Source: UBA4732 sp963823075 (GTDB lineage Bacteria > Planctomycetota > Planctomycetia > Gemmatales > Gemmataceae). From it: a DNA stretch of 64,000 nt. The stretch spans positions 200,727-264,726 of the forward strand of contig CAWGKE010000004.1 in the NCBI GenBank assembly GCA_963823075.1, in the 5' to 3' direction. Positions 33,405 through 41,785 of this stretch are shown in pieces. A program made the position numbers and the translations under genes. The number at the start of each line of letters is the position of its first letter. Position 1 is the first letter of the stretch. Under the pieces are notes generated by a model. That model did no database searches. It saw only the letters and a list, made by a program, of their open reading frames with translations, and had not been told where the DNA came from.

Positions 33405-34869
33405 GTAACCGTCCAGCGGAATTCGCAAAGCAGCGCAGCTGCGCCGAGAGCCGACTGCTAAAATCGTGGCATGGACGCTTCCGTGTGCCCGGGATGCTGC
33501 GAACGCGATAGGCGCATCGCCGAGTTGGAACGCCGCGTCGCCGAGTTGGAAGCCCGACTCGGCACCAACAGTTCCAACTCCTCGCTGCCGCCGTCCGCCA
33601 ATCCCCCCGGCGCACCCAAGCCGGTCCAGAAAAAGAAGTCCAAACGTCCAGCCGGCGGACAACTGGGCCATCCCCCGCAGCTGCGGCGGTTGCTTCCCGC
33701 CGAGCGGGTCAACCATTTCAAGCACTTGGTCCCCAAGCGGTGTGAGCGCTGTGCCGCGGCCCTGCCCGCCCAGCCCTCGCCGGGCGATCCCGAGCCCACC
33801 CGCTTCCAAACCATCGAACTGCCCCCGGTCATAGCCGAGGTCACCGAGTACCAGGGCCACGCCCGCACCTGCCCCTGCTGCGGCCACCGGACGCATGCGG
33901 TCATCCCGGCGGCGGTTCGCACCACAGTGTCGGGCCGCGGCTGACCGGCACGCTGTCCTACTTCTCCGGCTGTCACGGCCTGAGCAAGCGCGGCGTCGAG
34001 GAGATCGCCGACGCGGTCTTCGACGCCCCGATCGCCTTGGGCACGGTCTGCAACCTCGAGCAAGAAGTCGGCGCCGCCCTGGAGACGGCCCACCAGGAGG
34101 CGGTGGCGGCGGTGCGCCAGGCGGCGGTCAAGAACGCCGACGAGACCAGTTGGAAACTCGCGGGGGCGTTGTGCTGGCTGTGGGCGGCGGCCACCACCCA
34201 GGTGGTGGCCTTCGTGATCCACGCCCGCCGAAGCGCGGCGGGCCTGACGGCGATCCTGGGCCTGGAGATCCTGGGGATCCTGTGCAGCGACCGCTGGGGC
34301 CCGTACAACCGGGTGCCGCCCCAGCGGCGGCAGATCTGCTGGGCGCACCTGAAACGGGATTTCCAGAAGATCATCGACCGGGGCGGCCCCGAAGAGTGGG
34401 TCGGACGGGAGGGGCGGCGACTGGTCAGGAAGGTCTTCGCCGCGTGGCACGGGTTCCGGGACGGACAGGTCACGCGGGCACAACTGGAAGCGCGGCTGGC
34501 CCCGGTGATGCGACGGATGAACCGGGTGCTGCTGGAAGGCGCGATCCTCGGCGCCGACCCAACGGTGGTGCGGTTCTGCGAGAACGTGCTGGCGTTGGAG
34601 CCTGCGCTGTGGACGTTCGTGACGACGGAGGGAGTGGAGCCGACGAACAACCACGTGGAACGACTGCTGCGTCGGGCGGTGCTGTGGCGCAGGCGGAGTT
34701 TCGGCTGCTGGAGTGGGAACGGCTGTCGCTTCGTCGAGCGGATTCTGACCGTGGTGCAAACCCGGCGGTTGCAGGCGAAGAATGTCCTGGATTACCTGCA
34801 TGAGGCTGTCCTCGCCCATCGCACCGGCCAACCCTGCCCCTCACTGCTCTCGTAGCGTTGAACGATTAC
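33405..34869 (+). mobile_element. IS66-family insertion sequence (tnpC only)
   Basis: About 1465 bp. The left end GTAACCGTCCAGCGG and the complement of the right end, GTAATCGTTCAACGC, match at 11 of 15 positions and begin with the GTAA typical of IS66 ends. The element carries a single transposase reading region (33471-34855) with a frameshift. I do not see an 8-bp target duplication at the ends (AAGGTAGT vs CAAAAAGG), so the boundaries may have rearranged. tnpA and tnpB are absent, as in the short IS66 subgroup. Confidence 0.7.
33471..34855 (+). CDS. IS66-family transposase TnpC, frameshifted
   Basis: The N-terminal frame (33471-33944) has the leucine-zipper-like ERRVAELEARLGTNSSNSSL and PPSANPP segment of IS66 transposases and a zinc finger (CERCAAALP...CPCCGHRTH). 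A one-base shift near 33933 leads into the second frame (GPRLTGTLSYFSG to the end at 34855) with the DDE domain: KNADETSWKLAG (first Asp), ILCSDRWGPYN (second Asp), CWAHLKRDFQKI, and VEPTNNHVERLLRRAV (Glu in NN..E). All three acidic residues remain. Uncorrected the protein is split, so the element is probably inactive unless this is a sequence error. Confidence 0.85.
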
Positions 34870-35343
34870 CAAAAAGGCAGCATCAAGGACCGCGCCGGCG
34901 CTCCGGGGCGGTCGCTGGCGTTCGGGTCGGGCGGCTTGGCTTTGGCGGCCGGCAGAGAGGGCGATGATCTCGTGCTGTACCGCCGGGCCAATCCGCATGG
35001 CGGCGGCTTCGGACTCGCCCCGGTGTGGAAGGGAAAGGCGTTGGTCGCCAGCGACCGCAAGGAGCGGGCCGTGGAGCAGGTGGATCGGGACTATGCGACG
35101 CCAGACGCCGCGGTCGTGGACGCCGGCTGGGCGTTTGTCCTGTCGTCGGATGGGAGAGGGTCGCGCGGTAAAGTGATCCGGCCGTTCCAGAGGCCAAATA
35201 CCAAACGGGAGGAAGGCGACGTCCTTCCTCCCGTGAATCCGGTTCCGGCCGCTTACATCTTGTCGCGCCGCTCCTCGACCAGCGTGCGGATGCGCTCGGC
35301 GAGCAGGGCCACGTCGAACGGCTTCTTGAACGCTTCGCTGTAG
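34870..35343 (+). pseudogene. Probable 3' remnant of a gene cut by the IS66-family element
   Basis: Immediately beyond the right end of the IS an open plus-strand frame reads LAFGSGGLALAAGREGDDLV, LYRRANPHGGGFGLAPVWKG, KALVASDRKERAVEQVDRDY and ATPDAAVVDAGWAFVLSSDG, then GSRGKVIRPF. This has protein-like composition and is followed by a good hairpin terminator at 35206-35233, suggesting it once ended there. It has no start of its own outside the IS. I do not recognise a family. The final part overlaps the antisense regulator gene and is probably not coding. Confidence 0.4.
35206..35233. terminator. Hairpin terminator between converging reading frames
   Basis: A perfect 11-bp stem (CGGGAGGAAGG with CCTTCCTCCCG) and a six-base loop lie between the plus-strand remnant and the minus-strand HTH-receiver gene, 20 bp past the latter's stop. 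No clear T-tract, so intrinsic termination is plausible rather than certain. Confidence 0.55.
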
Positions 35344-35831
35344 CCGTACTGGGTCAGGGCGTCGGGGTCCGGCTCGTCCTCGCCGGCCAGGGCGAGGATG
35401 AGGGTGCTTTCAAACTGGGGGTTGCGGCGCAGGTTCGAGGCGATTTGCAGGCCCTCGCTCCGGCCCATCGCCAGGTCCACGACGATCGTGTCGGGATGGA
35501 AGCTCTCGGCCTGGATGCCGGCCTCGAAGCCGCTGTTGGCCGTCTCGTACTTGTAGTCCTCGTCGGCGGGCAGCAGCTCGCGGACGCGGCTGATGAAGAG
35601 CGGTTCGGCGCCGATGATGAGGATCTTGTGCCATCCCTCCTCCTCCAGCTCGCCCAGCGGCATGCCGTGTTCTTTGAGGAAGCGGATGAGGTGCTCGCGG
35701 GGGATGCGGCGGTCCTGGCTGCCCGGGATGCGGTAACCCCGCAGGCGGCCGGAGTCGAACCACTTGCTCACCGTGCGCGGCGCGACTTTACAGATTTTTG
35801 CGACCTGGCCGGTGGTAAAGACTTTCTTCAT
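35253..35831 (-). CDS. Helix-turn-helix (excisionase-type) DNA-binding protein with response-regulator receiver domain
   Basis: 192 residues. Residues 1-58 are a MerR/excisionase-like winged helix: MKKVFTTGQVAKICKVAPRT, VSKWFDSGRLRGYRIPGSQD, RRIPREHLIRFLKEHG. Residues ~70-192 are a CheY-like receiver (HKILIIGAEPLFISRVRELL, DTIVVDLAMGRSEGLQIASN, LILALAGEDEP, SEAFKKPFDVALLAERIRTL). The phosphorylatable Asp in VVDLAMG and the Lys in KKPFD are present, but the usual N-terminal acidic pair is reduced (LIIGAEP), so phosphorylation is uncertain. The DNA-binding-first order is unusual for response regulators but recurrent in planctomycetes. ATG at 35829-35831 with GGGAG upstream. No kinase adjacent. 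Confidence 0.85.
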   Translation of the reverse strand: MKKVFTTGQVAKICKVAPRTVSKWFDSGRLRGYRIPGSQDRRIPREHLIRFLKEHGMPLGELEEEGWHKILIIGAEPLFISRVRELLPADEDYKYETANSGFEAGIQAESFHPDTIVVDLAMGRSEGLQIASNLRRNPQFESTLILALAGEDEPDPDALTQYGYSEAFKKPFDVALLAERIRTLVEERRDKM

Positions 35832-36574
35832 GGCAGGCACTCCCTTACTTGTTTTGCTGAGTCCCCTCCGGGGCCGGCGGACGCGGGGGCCGGCCGAGGA
35901 GCAATGCGCCGCCCGGCGCACCCCCAGGGGTCCTGTGGGGGCGCGCGGCCGTCGGCCGGGCGGTACCGGCGCGGCGGCGGCGGACCGGCCAAAGGGACGG
36001 ACAAGCCGTGCGCCGCACCCCCCTCCCTACCCTCCCCCACCCGTGGGGGAGGGTAGGGAGGGGAGAGGCTGGAGCGCGCCGGCGGCGTTTGTCTTCCGCC
36101 TTGGCTAGTGCAAAAGATCGTCACGCCGCCCTCCCCATCATGAGAAAAAGGCCACAACCTAGGGAGGTTCTGCCGGTTCGCCGTCTTGCGCCCGTTCCGC
36201 CCGCCGCCCGGATTGCCGCGCTCGACGCGGCGGCGCGGCGGTGACGCACGGAACCGTCGGAAGGGCTTGTGCTTACGCACCGGAGGATCGGACGGGCGCC
36301 GGTCAAGCGCGAGGAGACGGCGGCGCCGGATGCGGCGAATTGTGGACGCCGGCCCTCTGTTCCGTTGACATTCTAAGGTCGTGGACAAGGGCTTGGCGCG
36401 GATTTTCCGCTCTCAGGTCCACCCCAAGGAAAGGCCGGAAAGAATTCGGAATTAGGGGGAATAATCTTGTAGACAGGCGCGGCGAAAAGGGTAAGATGCG
36501 ACGGTCCCGCCGTTCGGCGAACCGGGTGACGGGCGACGCCCGGCCAGTCGGCGGCGGGACACTTTTCCCGCCTC
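35832..36574. other. Long intergenic region with a GGGAGGG palindrome
   Basis: About 740 bp with no convincing gene in any frame. It contains a perfect G/C palindrome at 36020-36063 (CCCCTCCCTACCCTCCCCCA and complement), of the same style as those at 26832-26881 and 32118-32260. The part from about 36360 to 36540 has lower GC and a TTGACA at 36365-36370, which could hold a promoter or a small RNA, but no conserved -10 can be claimed. The regulator and GNAT genes on either side are both minus-strand, so this is upstream of the regulator. Confidence 0.5.
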
Positions 36575-37051
36575 TCATTTATCCGCCATGCGCTTGCGGA
36601 AGATCACCATGTCGTCGCCGTCCGCATAGTAGTCGCGGAGTTGCCCCGTCACTTCGTAGCCCTGTTTCAGGTAGAACCGCCGCGTCGGGTCGTAGTGCGG
36701 CAGCGACGACGTTTCGATGAACAGCACGCGGCCGTTCTTGCCACGGATGTCTTCCTCGGCGTGCTTCAGCAGGCCGGAGCCGATGCCCTTCGCCTGGATC
36801 GCCTTGGTGACCGCGATCCAGTAGAGGTACCAGCTGCGGTCGGTCATCGACGCGGGCGCATAGTAGGCATATCCGACAATGCGCCCGTCGCGCTCGTCCA
36901 CGACGGCGATATGGCCGTAGCCGCGGTTGGAGGCGTGGTACTCGTCGAGGACTTCCTGGAGCGCCTGAATCTCATGCTTCTTGAAGACGCCGGTGGCCTC
37001 CGTGAGGGACAGCAAGGCCGGCGTGTCGGCCGGAACGACGGGTCGGATCAT
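36575..37051 (-). CDS. GNAT family N-acetyltransferase
   Basis: 158 residues. MIRPVVPADTPALLSLTEAT starts the GNAT fold. Motif B region DERDGRIVGYAYYAPAS, motif A with VTKAIQAKGIGSGLLKHAEE (Q-x-x-G-I-G acetyl-CoA loop), GRVLFIETSSLPHYDPTRRF and YLKQGYEVTGQLRDYYADGD complete it. The C-terminal YADGDDMVIFRKRM is typical of small-molecule or amino-acid acetyltransferases. The acceptor is unknown. It is similar in size to beta-lysine acetyltransferase AblB-type enzymes (kamA is 6 kb away) but nothing in sequence proves this. The ATG at 37049-37051 is the family start. Confidence 0.85.
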   Translation of the reverse strand: MIRPVVPADTPALLSLTEATGVFKKHEIQALQEVLDEYHASNRGYGHIAVVDERDGRIVGYAYYAPASMTDRSWYLYWIAVTKAIQAKGIGSGLLKHAEEDIRGKNGRVLFIETSSLPHYDPTRRFYLKQGYEVTGQLRDYYADGDDMVIFRKRMADK

Positions 37052-37212
37052 GACGGCATCCTTCGGGAAAGGGGGATCGCGGACGCATGGAGATGATCCT
37101 ACCAGATCCGCCGCGGTTCGCCTTGTGTCGCAGCTTCGGGTTGGCGTATGAAGCTGCAAGCCCGAAGCGCGGGCGAGGGGGCGGGTAAGGGAGACGAAAG
37201 GAACGCCGCGAC

Positions 37213-38142
37213 ATGGACGTCCGCATTCTCGATCTGGACGGCGCCCTGACTGCCCAGCCCGCGCTGGCCGCCGGCCGGCGCGTGGTGGACGGCCTTCAGG
37301 CGTGGGGTCGTCGCATTCGCCTGGCGTGCCGTTTCAGCCGCTTTCGCCGCTTCGAGCGGTTTCTCGCGGATCGGCTCGGCGGCGCCCAGGACACGACGCC
37401 GCAGCTGACTTTTTATGGCTCTGGCGACTTCCACCACGTCAGCTTGGCCCTCATCCGCCGGCTGCGCGAGCCGTTCAACCTCCTCGTGCTGGACAACCAC
37501 CCCGATTGGATGTGCGGCGTCCCCTTCGTGCACTGCGGCACCTGGCTGCGGCACGCCGCCCTCCTGCCGCTAGTCGGCCAGATCTTCCACGTGGGCGGCG
37601 ACGTGGATTTCGACAATTCCTATCGCTGGATGGCGCCCTGGCGGCAGCTGCGCGAGGGCCGCATCCACGTTATCCCCGGCTTCCGCCGTTTCCAGGGCGC
37701 CGCCTGGTCGAGGATACGCCACGACCCGCTCCGCCCGGCGCCGGACGCGCCAGCCGACCGATCGCGCATCGAGGAGCTGCTTCATCCGCACCGCGCCGAG
37801 TTGGCCCGCCGCCCGCTCTACGTTTCGCTGGACAAGGACGTGATGGCGCCTGCCGAGGCGGTCGTCAACTGGGATTCAGGGCGATTGACGATGGACGAAG
37901 TGGGCTGCGTCCTGGATGCCTTCACCGGCGCCGCGGGCGGCCGGCTCGCCGGCATGGACGTGGTCGGCGACTGGTCGCCGGTGCGGCTCCGGGGCTGGCT
38001 GCGGATGCTGTTCCATCTCACCATGCACCCCCGGCTTGCCATTGACCCCGATTACGCCCGTCGCGTCAACCAGCGCGCCAACCTCCGCCTGATCGCCGAA
38101 CGAGCGATGGTCCCCGCCAACCTGTGCGAGCGGCCGGCGTGA
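37213..38142 (+). CDS. Arginase/agmatinase-fold (ureohydrolase) protein
   Basis: 309 residues. Metal-binding motifs of the ureohydrolase fold are seen as LTFYGSGDFHHVSLALIRRL, NLLVLDNHPDW (D-x-H-x-D equivalent), and LYVSLDKDVMAPAEAVVNWD (S-x-D-x-D equivalent), with HVGGDVDFDN between. The N-terminal 50 residues (MDVRILDLDGALTAQPALAA) are not arginase-like. The enzyme probably hydrolyses a guanidino or formimino compound, or is a non-hydrolytic homologue; the substrate is unknown. The last residues CERPA and the TGA stop are encoded inside the palindrome at 38126-38188. It is followed on the same strand by the GT2-GT39 gene. Confidence 0.75.
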   Translation: MDVRILDLDGALTAQPALAAGRRVVDGLQAWGRRIRLACRFSRFRRFERFLADRLGGAQDTTPQLTFYGSGDFHHVSLALIRRLREPFNLLVLDNHPDWMCGVPFVHCGTWLRHAALLPLVGQIFHVGGDVDFDNSYRWMAPWRQLREGRIHVIPGFRRFQGAAWSRIRHDPLRPAPDAPADRSRIEELLHPHRAELARRPLYVSLDKDVMAPAEAVVNWDSGRLTMDEVGCVLDAFTGAAGGRLAGMDVVGDWSPVRLRGWLRMLFHLTMHPRLAIDPDYARRVNQRANLRLIAERAMVPANLCERPA

Positions 38143-38188
38143 GCCGGCTGATGCAGCGACAATCAGCCGGCTCACGCCGGCCGCTCGC
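38126..38188. repeat. GCGAGCGGCCGGCGTGAGCC palindrome, copy 1
   Basis: About 26-bp arms around a short loop. The left arm supplies the C-terminal ERPA and stop codon of the arginase-fold gene. A near-identical palindrome is at 40614-40676. It lies between two co-directional genes, 40 bp upstream of the second start, and could influence read-through. Confidence 0.8.
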
Positions 38189-38231
38189 CTGGACGCGGAA
38201 ATACTCGCCCTTCCGTGGAGGACATTTCGCC

Positions 38232-40607
38232 ATGCACGGCCGAACCGATTCCTCCGCCGTCGGCCGGCGGCTCTCTCTCGTCCTGCCCGCGTTCAACGAG
38301 GAGGCGGGCGTCCGCCAGGCCGTCGCCGAGGCCGACGAAGCCCTGGCGGAGCTGGCCGATGATTATGAGATCCTCGTCGTGGACGACGGCAGCCGCGACG
38401 GCACCGCCGCCGCCGTGGCCAAGGAAGCGGCGGCCCGGCCGCATGTGCGCCTGCTGCGCCACGAGAAAAACCGCGGATACGGCGCCGCCCTGCGCACCGG
38501 CTTCGAGGCGGCTCGCTTCGACTTCGTCGCCTTCACCGATGCGGATTGCCAGTTTTATCTCGACGACCTCGGCCGCCTGTTGCCGCTGGCCGAACGTAAT
38601 CCCCTCGCGGTCGGCTGGCGCGAGGACCGGAAGGATTCGCGGCTGCGCTGCTTCCTGTCGCGCGGTTACAACATGCTGACGCGCCTCCTCCTCGGCACGT
38701 GCGTCCGGGACTGCGATTGCGCCCTCAAGGTGTTCCGCCGCGACGCGCTGGCGGCAATCCTGCCGGAAACGCGCGGCTTCTTCGTGAACGTGGAAATGCT
38801 CACGCGCGCCCGCCAGTTCGGCTACTCGGTGGCCGAGGCCGGCGTTCGCCACCGGCCCCGGTTGCGCGGCAAAAGCACCGTGTCGTTCCGCGACGTGCCG
38901 CGCACCCTGTCCGCGCTGCTGCCGTTCTGGTGGTCGTCGGTGCTGTTCGCGGGACCGTCGCCCACCGCGCCGCGGCGCTCGCCGCTGCCGGCTTTGCTCT
39001 TGCTCCTTATCGTCTCCGGTTTGCTGTTCTTCTCGCGGCTGGGCGCCCCGCTGCTGGAGCCGCAGGAACCGCGCTATGCAGAGATTCCGCGGCAAATGCT
39101 GGCCGAGGGGCGGCTGCTCACGCCGTTCCTGAACGGCCAGCCCTACCTCGACAAGCCTCCGCTCCTTTACTGGTCCGTCATGTCCGCCTATGTCGTGTTT
39201 GGCGTCCACGACTGGTCCGCCCGGCTCGTCCCCGCGCTGGCCGGCGTCCTCACCGTCCTGCTGACTTACTTCTGGGGGCGGCGCGTCGCCGGTGAACGGG
39301 CCGGCCTGTTCGGGGCGCTGGTGCTGTGTCTGTCGGCGCGCTTCGTCTACCTGGAACGCGAGCTGACGATGGACTGCTTGCTCTGCTTGTGGACGACGGC
39401 GGGATTGGCGGCCGCTCATACGGCTCTGGTCGGCGGGCAACTCCGCATGGGCTGGTGGTTGCTTTCGGCCGCGGCGTGCGCGCTCGGCGTCCTGACCAAG
39501 GGGCCGGTCGCCCTGGTGCTGGTTCTCGCGCCGACGGCGGTGTATGCGCTTCTGGATCGCCGATCCGCCCGCATCGGCCTGCGCGGCTGGGCCGCCTATC
39601 TGGCCGTCGTCGCCGTTGTGGCCGGGCCGTGGTACGCCGCCATCTGCGTCGCCGAGCCGGACTTCGCCGTGTCCTTCTTCTGGCGGCACAACGTCGTCCG
39701 CTTCGTGGCGCCGTTCGATCATGCGGAACCGGTGTGGTTCCACCTGCCGCCGTTGCTGCTGGGCATGTTGCCGTGGAGCCTGCTTCTGCCGGGCTTCCTC
39801 GTCTTCCTCGCCCGGCGTTCCGCCCGGTCGGCGGCGCGGCGTCCGCCGGCTCTCGGCTTCTTCCTGCTGGCCGGCGTTGGGTCGCTGGTCTTTTTCTCCG
39901 CCGCAGGATGCAAACGGCCGGTCTACATCTTGCCGGTCCTGCCGCCGCTGGCCCTGGCGCTGGGGTGCTACCTCAACGCTCTCCTCCCCGTCGGCGTCGT
40001 TCAAGAATCTTGGAGACGACTGTGGCGGCGCGGCTCGCGCCTGGCGTACCGAGCTTCGCTGCTCATCCTGGCGCTCGGCGCCGGGGCGGTGCTGCTCGCC
40101 GGCGGCCATCACCTGATTCGCATGACCACAGGTTATGCCCTCATCGGGGGCGCCGTCGCGGCGGCGGCCCTGCTCGTGGCGCTGCACCGCAAAGTCTCGT
40201 GGCCAGTGTGCGGCGGGACGACCTTCGCCGTGCTGCTCGCGGGCATTGTGGTGCTGCAACCGGCGTACAATCGGCAATTCTCGCTCCGCGATTGCCTGCG
40301 CGACGTGCCCCGCTCGCCCGCTTTATCGGTGGTGTGCTATCCGCAACGGTGGGATGCGGTAAGTTTCTATCTGCCGCGGGCCGACGTCCGCGGGTACGGC
40401 GTCCATCAGCGCGCGGAACTCCTCGAAGACCTGCGGACACACCCCGGAACGCTCTTGCTGGCGAAGTCGGGGCCGCTGCTGGATGATCTGCTGCGCGATC
40501 TGCCGGGGTCGCTGGAAGTGGTGCGCCACGGCCGCGGCGGGTCCGTCACCGCGGGCTGGGTCCGCACTCCGGCGGGGCCGCCCGACGACCTGCTGGCGGA
40601 GAAGTGA
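38232..40607 (+). CDS. Fusion of GT2 dolichol-phosphate-type glycosyltransferase and GT39 (ArnT-like) membrane glycosyltransferase
   Basis: 791 residues. Residues ~12-230 are a GT2 domain: LSLVLPAFNEEAGVRQAVAE, YEILVVDDGSRDGT (DxD-type), RHEKNRGYGAALRTGFEAAR, FVAFTDADCQFYLDDLGRLL and the CALKVFRR catalytic region. Residues ~250-791 are a GT-C domain: ARFGAPLL...LEPQEPRYAEIPRQMLAEGR, LNGQPYLDKPPLLYWSVMSA, ACALGVLTKGPVALVLVLAP, and GCKRPVYILPVLPPLALALG, with about ten helices. The GT2 part probably makes polyprenyl-phosphate sugar that the GT39 part transfers, so a single chain would couple both steps. In most organisms these are separate genes. ATG at 38232 with TGGAGGA upstream. Confidence 0.88.
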   Translation: MHGRTDSSAVGRRLSLVLPAFNEEAGVRQAVAEADEALAELADDYEILVVDDGSRDGTAAAVAKEAAARPHVRLLRHEKNRGYGAALRTGFEAARFDFVAFTDADCQFYLDDLGRLLPLAERNPLAVGWREDRKDSRLRCFLSRGYNMLTRLLLGTCVRDCDCALKVFRRDALAAILPETRGFFVNVEMLTRARQFGYSVAEAGVRHRPRLRGKSTVSFRDVPRTLSALLPFWWSSVLFAGPSPTAPRRSPLPALLLLLIVSGLLFFSRLGAPLLEPQEPRYAEIPRQMLAEGRLLTPFLNGQPYLDKPPLLYWSVMSAYVVFGVHDWSARLVPALAGVLTVLLTYFWGRRVAGERAGLFGALVLCLSARFVYLERELTMDCLLCLWTTAGLAAAHTALVGGQLRMGWWLLSAAACALGVLTKGPVALVLVLAPTAVYALLDRRSARIGLRGWAAYLAVVAVVAGPWYAAICVAEPDFAVSFFWRHNVVRFVAPFDHAEPVWFHLPPLLLGMLPWSLLLPGFLVFLARRSARSAARRPPALGFFLLAGVGSLVFFSAAGCKRPVYILPVLPPLALALGCYLNALLPVGVVQESWRRLWRRGSRLAYRASLLILALGAGAVLLAGGHHLIRMTTGYALIGGAVAAAALLVALHRKVSWPVCGGTTFAVLLAGIVVLQPAYNRQFSLRDCLRDVPRSPALSVVCYPQRWDAVSFYLPRADVRGYGVHQRAELLEDLRTHPGTLLLAKSGPLLDDLLRDLPGSLEVVRHGRGGSVTAGWVRTPAGPPDDLLAEK

Positions 40608-40613
40608 CGCCAA

Positions 40614-40676
40614 GGCGAGCGGCCGGCGTGAGCCGGCCGATGAGGCAAATCCGCCGGCTCACGCCGGCCGCTCGCC
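40614..40676. repeat. GCGAGCGGCCGGCGTGAGCC palindrome, copy 2
   Basis: About 27-bp arms between the convergent GT2-GT39 gene and ATP-grasp gene. The ERPA end and stop of the ATP-grasp protein lie in the right arm, as for the arginase-fold gene in copy 1. Likely bidirectional terminator. Confidence 0.8.
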
Positions 40677-41714
40677 CAAAACGCTTACCCTGCCGCGAGC
40701 CAGCGCCGCTTCCACCAGTTGCAGCGTGAAATGGTCGTGCGTCAGACCGGCCGACGTGAGGCCGCCGGACAGCCCCGCCATCGGGCTGAAGTCGGGGTTC
40801 GGATTCACTTCGAGGATGTAGGGCTTGCCGGCGCGGACGCGGAAATCCACCCGGGCGTAATCGCGGCAGCCCAGCAGGCGAAACGCCTTGCGGCTCAGCG
40901 TCTCCAGCTTTTCGCGCAGCCGCGGCGTCACGGCGGCGGGGTAGAGCGGCGGCGTCGTTTCGTAGTCCGGTGAGCCGGGCTTCCACTTCGCGTCATAGGT
41001 GACGATCGGCCAACTGGCGGGGTCGGCGGCGGTGAACAGGATCTCGGAAGGCGGCAATACGCGCAGGTCCGGCGCCTCGATCACGGCGACGTTCAGCTCC
41101 CGGCCGCGGATGAACTCCTCCACCAGGACCGGCGGCCCGTAGGCGTCGAGCAGCGACGCCACGCGCTCGTTGAGGTCGTGCTGCGAGGTGACGACGCTGC
41201 CCTGATCGAGGCCGACGCTGGCGTCCTGGAGCGCCGGTTTGACGATAACCGGCCAGTCCAGCGGACACGGCGGCGCCGGCGCTTCCTCGACCACGAAGAA
41301 GGCGGGCGTCGGCAGTCCGGCGCCCTGGAAAAGATGTTTCGTCAGGTGCTTGCTGCGGGCCAGGCTCAACGTTTGGTACGGCGATCCCGTGAACGGCACG
41401 CCGGCCCATTCCAGCACGCCGGCGACGTGCGCCTCGGTGCTGCCGTTGTCGGCCAGTCCCTCGAACAGGTTGAAGACCACGTCCGGCTGCAATCGCCTCA
41501 GCCCGGAAACAAGGACGTGCGGCTCGCGGGCCACGCCCAGCCGCACCACGTCGTAGCCGCCCTGAGACAGCATCTGGTGAACGGCATCGACGGTGTAGAG
41601 GATTTCGTGTTCCGACTCGGCGTCGGGGTGATCCGTGGCAAGGACGGGTTCGTTGAACAGGATCACGACGCGCGTAGCACGGGGCGGCACGGCGTCGAAC
41701 GGGTCATCAATCAT
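40659..41714 (-). CDS. ATP-grasp ligase, D-Ala-D-Ala-ligase-like (first of a pair)
   Basis: 351 residues. RATRVVILFNEPVLATDHPD opens the pre-ATP-grasp domain; then DVVFNLFEGLADNGSTEAHV, EWAGVPFTGSPYQTLSLARS, WPVIVKPALQDASVGLDQGS (ATP-binding Lys), PPVLVEEFIRGRELNVAVIE, CRDYARVDFRVRAGKPYILE and VNPNPDFSPMAGL (metal-binding E-x-N). It is a carboxylate-amine ligase that activates a carboxylate with ATP; substrates unknown. It lies downstream of a second ATP-grasp gene and kamA on the same strand, 71 bp apart from the former. ATG 41712-41714 chosen because the domain starts there. The final ERPA comes from the palindrome. Confidence 0.85.
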   Translation of the reverse strand: MIDDPFDAVPPRATRVVILFNEPVLATDHPDAESEHEILYTVDAVHQMLSQGGYDVVRLGVAREPHVLVSGLRRLQPDVVFNLFEGLADNGSTEAHVAGVLEWAGVPFTGSPYQTLSLARSKHLTKHLFQGAGLPTPAFFVVEEAPAPPCPLDWPVIVKPALQDASVGLDQGSVVTSQHDLNERVASLLDAYGPPVLVEEFIRGRELNVAVIEAPDLRVLPPSEILFTAADPASWPIVTYDAKWKPGSPDYETTPPLYPAAVTPRLREKLETLSRKAFRLLGCRDYARVDFRVRAGKPYILEVNPNPDFSPMAGLSGGLTSAGLTHDHFTLQLVEAALARGRVSVLGERPA

Positions 41715-41785
41715 GGAATCCACGCCGCCCAGTGGGGGGCCTCCTGGAACAGGTCCGACCGTAGTAAGAGAAACGTTTCTTCCAA

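Noticed and set aside
34858..34880. Start of the remnant ORF at 34858 as a real gene start
   Set aside because: The ATG-like start lies inside the IS66 right end; the native start must have been upstream and lost.
36365..36395. Promoter with TTGACA in the 35.8-36.6 kb intergenic region
   Set aside because: Only a single hexamer matches; no convincing -10 or transcript is visible and planctomycete promoters are poorly defined.
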